This document shows positions 57,967 to 64,000 of a DNA stretch of 64,000 bases, piece by piece; within the stretch, counting starts at the first letter, position 1, and every line of letters begins with the position of its first letter. A program made the position numbers and the translations under genes. The notes beneath the pieces were generated by a model. The model ran no database searches, had not been told where the DNA came from, and saw only the letters and a list, made by a program, of their open reading frames with translations. This stretch comes from Rhyacichthys aspro (taxonomy: Eukaryota; Chordata; Actinopteri; Gobiiformes; Rhyacichthyidae): assembly GCA_036850595.1 (NCBI GenBank), contig CM072170.1, positions 19,328,051 through 19,392,050 on the forward strand, in the 5' to 3' direction.

Positions 57967-58510
57967 CTATATTACTAGACAAAATGGCAGCGCCATGTCC
58001 AGTAGGATGCAGGCCGTCTGCCCTCAGCAGGCCTGGGCGGCCCCAGAAGGAAGGCCAGTTATCCACAAAACCAAAACCTTTCTGACTACAATACCGGGCC
58101 AGCCACCGGTTCATGGAAACTAACCTGCTATACATCTCATCGTTACCCCTTACGGGGAGGGGGCCAGAGACGATTAATCGATGCTGACTCATCTTACTCC
58201 CTAGCTCAAAAGTCCTAGCTAAGCTGTCTTTAGTGATCTCTGACTGTTTCATCCTCACATTGTTGGTGCCGACATGAATAACTATCTGCTTGTATGTGGT
58301 GTTATGTGCCTGGGAGGAATCTGCCTTCCTTCGTGATGCCAGCACCCTAAGATTGGCCTCTATGTCGGATGCCCTGGCCCCCGGTAGACAGCGGACACTG
58401 GCTGGCGTCTCGAGTCTAACATTGCGGGTTATGGAGTCCCCTATCACCAGAGTGCGTTGTTCAGCGAAGCAGGCCAACAACAACGAACAAGAAACACACT
58501 CCATCGCCAT
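57944..58510 (-). CDS. LINE ORF1: SGNH-type esterase domain protein
   Basis: 188 codons from ATG at 58510 to TAA. It carries the SGNH-hydrolase blocks: GDSIT (residues ~19-23, nucleophile Ser), GTNN (~77-80, Asn) and DGLHPTGHG (~165-173, Asp-x-x-His). Esterase domains in ORF1 are known in CR1/L2-group LINEs, where they are thought to help handle lipids or RNA; the exact role is unsettled. It lacks a PHD finger or coiled coil, which some family members carry upstream. It overlaps the start of the ORF2 frame by about 22 bases. Confidence 0.88.
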   Translation of the reverse strand: MAMECVSCSLLLACFAEQRTLVIGDSITRNVRLETPASVRCLPGARASDIEANLRVLASRRKADSSQAHNTTYKQIVIHVGTNNVRMKQSEITKDSLARTFELGSKMSQHRLIVSGPLPVRGNDEMYSRLVSMNRWLARYCSQKGFGFVDNWPSFWGRPGLLRADGLHPTGHGAAILSSNIDRAIRCI

Positions 58511-58873
58511 GGTAACAACACACCGGAGCTAGCTTAAATACCCTTAGGTGACCTCAGCTAATAGCTAGCCTACTAGCTAACTCAAACAATACGACGAACT
58601 GACTAAGTCTAGCAGAAGAACAAAATATAACTGATTCTGAAGTTAAGTGGGATGTGATATAGTGTGTTAACAATGAAAGTGAAGTGAGAGTGAATACAAA
58701 CGTAACTTTAGTACAGAGCCAGGAGACGATCACGCGCCTGGCAGGTAGAGTCACCGGGATACGTCACTGGTGTACGTCAGCAGCAGCGACAGCGTAATAT
58801 GCACTATCCCAATACCTCAGTCTGAAGTTACTAATGATAACCTAATTTATGTCTCTGTCCAACCTCAGCTTGG

Positions 58874-58891
58874 ATCCTGCCGACAACGCCA
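58874..58891 (-). promoter_or_regulatory. Gypsy primer-binding site, tRNA-Ser type
   Basis: The plus strand reads ATCCTGCCGACAACGCCA, the 3' end of a tRNA including CCA. Vertebrate tRNA-Ser(AGA) ends ATCCTGCCGACTACGCCA, so there is one mismatch. It lies three bases inside the 5' LTR, as expected. Confidence 0.8.
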
Positions 58892-58894
58892 GTT

Positions 58895-59880
58895 TGTCGT
58901 GGCTCTCGGGTTAAAGGACTACAATTTATTTGGGAATTTAGACACAAACCCTCTCAACCCTTAAGTGTTGCTCAACAACGCCACCCTGGATGTAATACCA
59001 GGGAAAATAAACTTTTTAAATTTAGCCCAAAATAATAAGGACCGCACAAGTATGCCAAACTGAGGGGACAGTGAGACAAAAGTAGAAAAATAACAACTTT
59101 ATTACAATGTGGTTCAATAGAATTAATCAATAAAAATATGCATACAATAAAACAATTTCCTCATTCACACTCACACACCCATACTCATACTCTTAAATAA
59201 AATATTTTAAGTATACCACATTGCACCTAATACTGTGCAGAATACCAGCAGCAATCTCTGAATATTAACAATCCGGACCATAAAGAGTTAACTGACCCAC
59301 CAGCTTTTTAGGAGAGTCGGGTCACGTGAGTCTGCGCAGGTTCAAGGGCCATTCGCTCGGAACCCAGGAGTCTGTGTCGAACCCGGAAGTACAGTAGAGA
59401 GTTCAGATTCCACCACAGATGGGAAGCCCCAACAACCAGTTCACTGCAGCTCAGTTAACTGCACAGGTGGACGACGTGGGCGCGGCCGTGAAGGCGGGCG
59501 CCAAGCAGACCCAGAAGGGGGCTGAAGCTGGAGGTGTTTGAAGGCAAATAGAGAGCTGGAACAAACCAGACTTACGAAATGGCTGAAGCTGGAGATGTTT
59601 GAAGACGCAGAGAACGGCAGAAAGGGGGAGGGAGAAAAAGAAGGGGAGGCTCGTGGCCTCTCAAGTCCTGCAAGGTGAAAATTGGACGTAAGTACACTGA
59701 ATACTCTGAATCATACGTAGCAAGGAGGAGACAATACCCACCAAGGTGCAAATAGTGCGTCGCACACACTCAAGGCGGCCCGAGGCCGTTAATGGGTCCG
59801 TTAATGTGGAGCACAACACTTCAGCAGCTAGTACACAACATGAGGCGGGAGATGACTCCATGAGACGAGCCTCGTGCACG
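58895..59880 (-). repeat. 5' LTR of the gypsy element
   Basis: The inner edge at 58895 adjoins the primer-binding site. The outer edge is uncertain: similarity to the left LTR stops after GCCTCGTGCACG (59880), but the true LTR may continue further right if the left copy is truncated. Confidence 0.8.
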
Positions 59881-61388
59881 CGCGCCAGACGTCGGCTCTA
59901 GTGTACGGCGTGGAGCATAATCACCGGGCCTTAAGCCAGATTTTAGGTGATTTAGTGCCAGACGGCGGGTGACGTCAGAGGTGAGCAAAAAGGTCAACCC
60001 AAGTGAGGAACCCTCCTCTTAAGGGGTCAGGTGAAATGCCATTGGCCAACCAGCAAGTGTGCGGGTGCTGCCACATGTACAATGCATTAGTAAAAGTAGT
60101 GAGCAGCAATCGTCACTAGATGGTCAAAATAGACATGTTTATCTTAACACAACAGGTTTGAATGAAACGAGTGAGAGGCACAAGTTTGACACTTTATAGA
60201 AATGTATTTAGTCGTAAATTCTTATTAATAAACAGTGTAAACAGTGTAAAATCACTAACGTAGGCAGTTATTAATAGTAATATCATTTCTAATACAAAAG
60301 TCCATTATCAGCTAACGTAGTTCAGATAACTTTTTTTTTTTTTTTTTTTACATGTACGTGACTCACATGACTATCGGCAACAGGAAACAAACGTGCAGCG
60401 TCCAAAGCCGTTCACAAATTGAGTGCATGATATAGGCAGTGGCGTCTGCCGGCAGTTTAAGCTAGCACTATTATTAGCTCAGCTCACCACAGCGGCGCAC
60501 CTTAAGGTTACGAATGTAACCCAGGATCTCTGATGTTCAGGTTACTATTTGAATATGATGTGCTTCTGTCATATACTATTACTGAATGTTCCTTTTGTAT
60601 ATGTTTCTTTCAGACAACACACACTTACACACACACACACACTCTCGATCCATTAAACATTCTTAAGTCTATCTCCAGTCTTCCGATTCTGTGATGGGAA
60701 TCAAGTGTCTAAATTGGCTGCTTCAGCAAGTGTTACTCCTTTAGATTAATGTAGAGGTCCCTGCAATTTATTTTACAGTTAAAAACACCTAAAAACAGAG
60801 ACAGAGTGGTTGATCCACACTGTGCTTGTGTTAGAACTGACAGTAACTGAAAAGAACAATAATGTTCCCACAATGTCAAATATTGAAGTTAATTTAATAG
60901 TATTAGTAAATTTACTCACTACTGTATTAAGAAAAAAAAAAACCCAACTTGATTCTGAAGTTGATCTGAGTGAGATCAAACCAGAAAAGAAGCCGAATAT
61001 GTGTTTTTGTTATTGTGAAGTATTGCTGTATGACAATTGTGGAGGGGCTACACAATCTCTCAACCTCAAGGCCTTCTGGTACATTAAGGCAGACATGAGG
61101 AAGGGCCCCCTCAAAAGTTTGCCTAGGGCCCCAAATTTGCTAAGCCCGCCATTGGATATAGTCCTCTATATACTGCAACACTATATATTGATTAAGGGAC
61201 TAGGGAGGGGATTCGGACTTGTCTTTCCTCTTCCATGGCCCGCGCTGTCCTCTGCACTCCGTGCGCGCTCTAATCTGTCCGGGTGGCGCACAAACTCTCG
61301 TGGTTTCCATCTTTTTAGTGTGACAACAGCACTTTTTTTTTTTTTTAAATAACATTTAATATAATATTAATTTTTAAAAATTTGAATC
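59881..61388. other. Flank of the gypsy element, possibly including more LTR
   Basis: It holds GC-rich sequence to about 60070, poly-T at 60331-60349, a (CA)n run near 60631-60642, and a poly-A/T bracketed open frame at 60810-61352 with no domain. I see no gene. Confidence 0.4.
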
Positions 61389-61396
61389 GTAAGAAG

Positions 61397-61808
61397 GGGT
61401 GCACGGTAGCAGAGTGGTTAGTGCTCCTGCTTCACAGCAAGAATCCCGGCCGACCCAAAACATCGTTGGCTGATTGTAGCCAACTCAAACATCATTGGCT
61501 AACTCTGGTCTTTCTGTGAGGAGTCTGCATGTCCTCCCTGTGTTACCGTGGGTTCTCTCCGGGATCTCCGGCTTCCTCCCACCATCCAAAGACATGCATG
61601 TATAGGTGAATTGGTGACTCTAAAGTGCCCCTATATGTGGATGAATGTGAGAGTGAATGGTTGTCTGTCAATGTACGTCTAAGTGTCAGCCCTGCGACGA
61701 ACTGGCCACTGTCCAGTGTGTACCCCGCCTAAGGCCCAAAGCTGCTGGGATAGGCTCCAGCCACCCGCGACCCCACGAGTGGGATAAGCGGTAGAAGATG
61801 AATGAATG
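61397..61808 (+). repeat. tRNA-derived SINE, best-preserved copy
   Basis: It starts GGGTGCACGGTAGCAGAGTG with an A-box-like TAGCAGAGTGG at 61407-61417. It continues through TGCTTCACAGCAAGAA, GGTTTCTCTCCGGG-like and CCAAAGACATGCATG words to GGGATAGGCTCCAGCCACCC and an ATGAATGAATGA tail. The B box is disrupted by a short insertion with a duplicated TTGGCT motif. Partial copies are at 3819, 10249, 14500 and 36776. Confidence 0.75.
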
Positions 61809-62403
61809 ATGATTTATTATGATTTATACATGAAAAATGCATAAATTTTTTCTCCCACCCCTAATATATTTAACATATAGTGTTTGCACACCTTGCAAAT
61901 GCTGTTAATATAGCAATCACATACACATACTGTATTTATATGTATTTGTATGCTACTGTAATGCCTGGATAGCAACATTAGCGGTTTAACAAGGACAGAG
62001 CAGAGCTGAGAGGAGGTTCCAGAGTGCAGACCCAAAGTGCATTTGTTTACAATAAATATTTACAAAACACACACACACACCTGAGGGCAGACAACAGAAG
62101 GTAAGTACCAAACTAAACCAATCACTTACTTAGAAAAAGCACTTAACTTATCTTTTCTCTCTGTATTGCAGGTACTTCTGCACAAAATATTCAATTTTTT
62201 TAATAAACATTTTAAAAGCTTCTTCTCGCTCTTTTAATGGTACAGTACCTCTTCCTCATACACTCTGGACAGGGAGTCAGGAACTATATTGGACTTGCCA
62301 GGCTTGTAGTAGACTGTAAAGTTAAATGGTTGTAGGGCCAGGTACCAACCAGCGATTCTTGTTGGAATCTTTCATTTTGTGGAGCCACTGGAGAGCGCGA
62401 TGA

Positions 62404-64000
62404 TCACTTTCCAGGCTGAAATGGCGCCCCAACAGGTAGTACCTTAGCGACTCCATTGCCCATTTCATGGCCAAGCATTCTTGCCAAGCAAACAGTCAAA
62501 CACCTGGTCTGTCCAGAAGCTTCCTGCTCAAAAAGACAACTGGCCTTCTCTCTCCGTCCACCTCCTGCAGCATAACTCCACCTAGGCCCACTCTGGAAGT
62601 AACAGTCTGACAGCATTTGTGAGGGTTGATGGTTGGGCCAGCAGATTTGATGCACTGCAGGACTTGTTTTAGGTGAGCCATGTGTTGTCCATAGGTTTGA
62701 CTGTAGATAATGACGTCATCCAGGTGCGCAGCCGCAAACTCTGAAACCTCTCTCAGAACATGGTCCATTAGTCTTTGAAACGTGGCTGGCGCTCCCTGGA
62801 GTTCGAATGGCATAACTCTTAACTGGTACATACCAAAAGGAGTTTTAAATGCTTTCAGCTCTTTGACCTCTGGAGCCAACGCCACTTGCCATTAGCCTTT
62901 GCTCAGGTCTAAGGTGGTAAGGTATTTAGCCTGCCCCACATGCTCTACCAGCTCGTCAATCGTAGGCATTGGGTAAGGGTCACACAATGAAACAGCGTTC
63001 AGGTAACAGAAATCTATGGAAAATCTCAGTGAGCCATCTTTCTAGAACCACTGGACTGCACCATTCACTGTTGGAAACTTCAATTATGCCCAGTTCCAAC
63101 ATCAATTTGATTTCCTCTTCCAAAGTTTGCACCAACCGCTCTGGGATTCTGTAGCTTTTTCTTCAGCCGGATGTTGTGCTGTAGCAGGTCAGTGTAACCA
63201 GGGGAGTCTCTGAACAGCTCTGGGTCAATGAGAGGAGCCACTTGTTCCTGCTGGGAGGTAGACAGATGTGAAGTGTTTATGACCGGTGACTAACCCAGAC
63301 TTCCAGGCATGAACTTCTCCGGTGTTTCATCATCTGAACAGCATGGATCAGTGGCTGAGAGACAGATTCCTGGTGAGACTGAAATTCTTTCAACAAGTTC
63401 ACGTGAATTGTTTGGTGCTTTTTGGTTCTGTCAGGCATAAAAAGTTCATAGGTGACCTTACCCACTCTCTTGGTGATTTTGTAGGGACCATGCCATTTGG
63501 AGAGGAGTTTGCTGTCAGAGGTGGGGAGGAGAAGGAGTACTTTTTGACCAGGTTCAAAGCTTCTTTCTCTGGCTTTGCGATCATACCAGGTCTTTTGGTT
63601 TTGTTGAGCGGTCTTCGTTGTCTCTTGTCTTGTCCGTCTGGTTGGTATGGGGTGGTTCTAATATCTTTAGTACCTAGGAGCTTGTAAACCTGTTTAATAA
63701 CTTCAACATAATGTTTGTCCCACAGACCGTCAAAACCTCCTTAGGGATACTGAGTTGCATAATCACAAAGAACTAAAATGAACTTGTTTCCTGTACTGCT
63801 TCGTTCTAATGGCCCAAATATGTCCATTCCTATTCTTTCAAAAGGAGTTTCAATGATAGGTAGAGGCTCAACATGGCTAGTGGTGCTTTGCGGGACGAGG
63901 TAAGTTGACATATTTCACATGAATTACAGAATTTTGAGATGTCATTGTACATGCCCGGCCAAACAAATCTGGTTGCAATTCTGCACAAAGTTTTTTGGAA
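62404..64000 (-). mobile_element. Ty3/gypsy relic with integrase ahead of RT (runs off edge)
   Basis: The minus strand enters from the window edge with an integrase zinc region (FVWPGMYNDISKF, CNSCEICQL at about 63990-63890). The C-terminal integrase/GPY part is open at about 63610-63277 (KTWYDRKARERSFEPGQKVL, GKVTYELFMPDRTKKHQTIH). Next come a spacer with stops and the RT: PFGMYQLRVMPFELQGAPAT and AAHLDDVIIYSQTYGQHMAH (62885-62496), then an RNase H start with frame slips (GGVMLQEVDGERRPVVFLSR). IN before RT is the Gmr1-like order. It is inactive. Confidence 0.8.

Larger units (their letters stand above)
54215..58800 (-). mobile_element. L2/CR1-type LINE, near full length, nested in gypsy leader
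   Basis: A 5' UTR (about 58800-58511) is followed by ORF1 (58510-57944), ORF2 (about 57966-54790) and a 3' UTR ending in an ATTGAATTGAAT tail at about 54219. Both ORFs are free of internal stops. The 5' boundary is approximate; I could not identify matching target duplications. This is a young insertion, since it postdates the gypsy element whose LTRs are nearly identical. Confidence 0.88.
48142..59880 (-). mobile_element. Ty3/gypsy LTR retrotransposon carrying a nested LINE
   Basis: Direct repeats of about 0.99 kb at 48142-49133 and 58895-59880 flank minus-strand gag (53863-52811) and pol (52832-49134). The LTRs begin TGTCGTGGCTC on the plus strand, so they end ...CGACA on the element strand. 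Over the first ~890 bases they differ by about six substitutions and one 1-base indel, so insertion was recent. The 5' leader is split by a LINE at about 54215-58800. No target duplication was found; see findings. It is inactivated by several breaks. Confidence 0.9.

Noticed and set aside
60810..61352. 180-codon plus-strand frame
   Set aside because: No domain. It spans a poly-A-encoded Lys run and ends in a poly-T-encoded Phe run, which suggests chance openness.
61397..61470. Possible tRNA gene
   Set aside because: The A box is present, but the B box is broken and the sequence continues as a SINE body with partial copies elsewhere.

Overview
This window is nuclear DNA from a vertebrate, almost certainly a teleost fish. 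The only host gene I can support is a complete, spliced, single-copy UFL1 gene (UFM1-protein ligase 1; 19 coding exons on the + strand, 23768-43644). It would encode 791 residues. The splice phases agree at every junction and all introns are GT-AG. Nearly everything else that can be recognised is transposable-element DNA of fish type: L2/CR1-like LINEs, Ty3/gypsy retrotransposons of at least three lineages, Tc1/mariner and pogo-like DNA transposons, hAT- and Harbinger-like miniature elements, and tRNA-derived SINEs. Species cannot be fixed from sequence reading alone.

Layout. 1-23.4 kb is gene-poor. It holds a Harbinger-like element beside a SINE head (1.4-2.2 kb), a decayed chromovirus-like gypsy relic (3.4-4.3 kb), a terminal-inverted-repeat element (6.7-7.2 kb), a large fold-back structure (9.98-10.77 kb), a LINE relic split by a Tc1 element (15.3-18.1 kb), a 436-bp element with a 9-bp target duplication (18.4-18.9 kb), and an inverted array of 'GGGGCCGGTATTTC' repeats next to a Myb/SANT-like transposon gene relic (20.5-23.4 kb). 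23.5-43.8 kb is UFL1 with its promoter. Its introns carry a hAT-type palindrome (intron 6), a gypsy relic with integrase ahead of reverse transcriptase (intron 12), and a LINE interrupted by a nearly complete Tc1 element (intron 16). 43.8-48.1 kb is intergenic, with a pogo/Tigger-like element and a compound (TC)n(AT)n microsatellite.

48.1-59.9 kb is the most structured part. It is a minus-strand Ty3/gypsy element with nearly identical ~0.9-kb LTRs and a primer-binding site complementary to the 3' end of tRNA-Ser. Its 5' leader was later hit by a near full-length minus-strand L2/CR1-type LINE with an intact SGNH-esterase ORF1 and an intact 1032-codon endonuclease/reverse-transcriptase ORF2. 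The host gypsy element has a gag nonsense codon, a pol frameshift, a pol nonsense codon and a pol-to-LTR deletion junction. 61.4-64 kb holds a SINE and a second gypsy relic with integrase ahead of reverse transcriptase, which runs off the window edge.

I found no previously undescribed gene system. The items most worth following up are the nested LTR/LINE locus, the ATG-less ORF2 of the LINE, the two integrase-first gypsy relics, the 9-bp-TSD element, and several unnamed dispersed or fold-back repeats.
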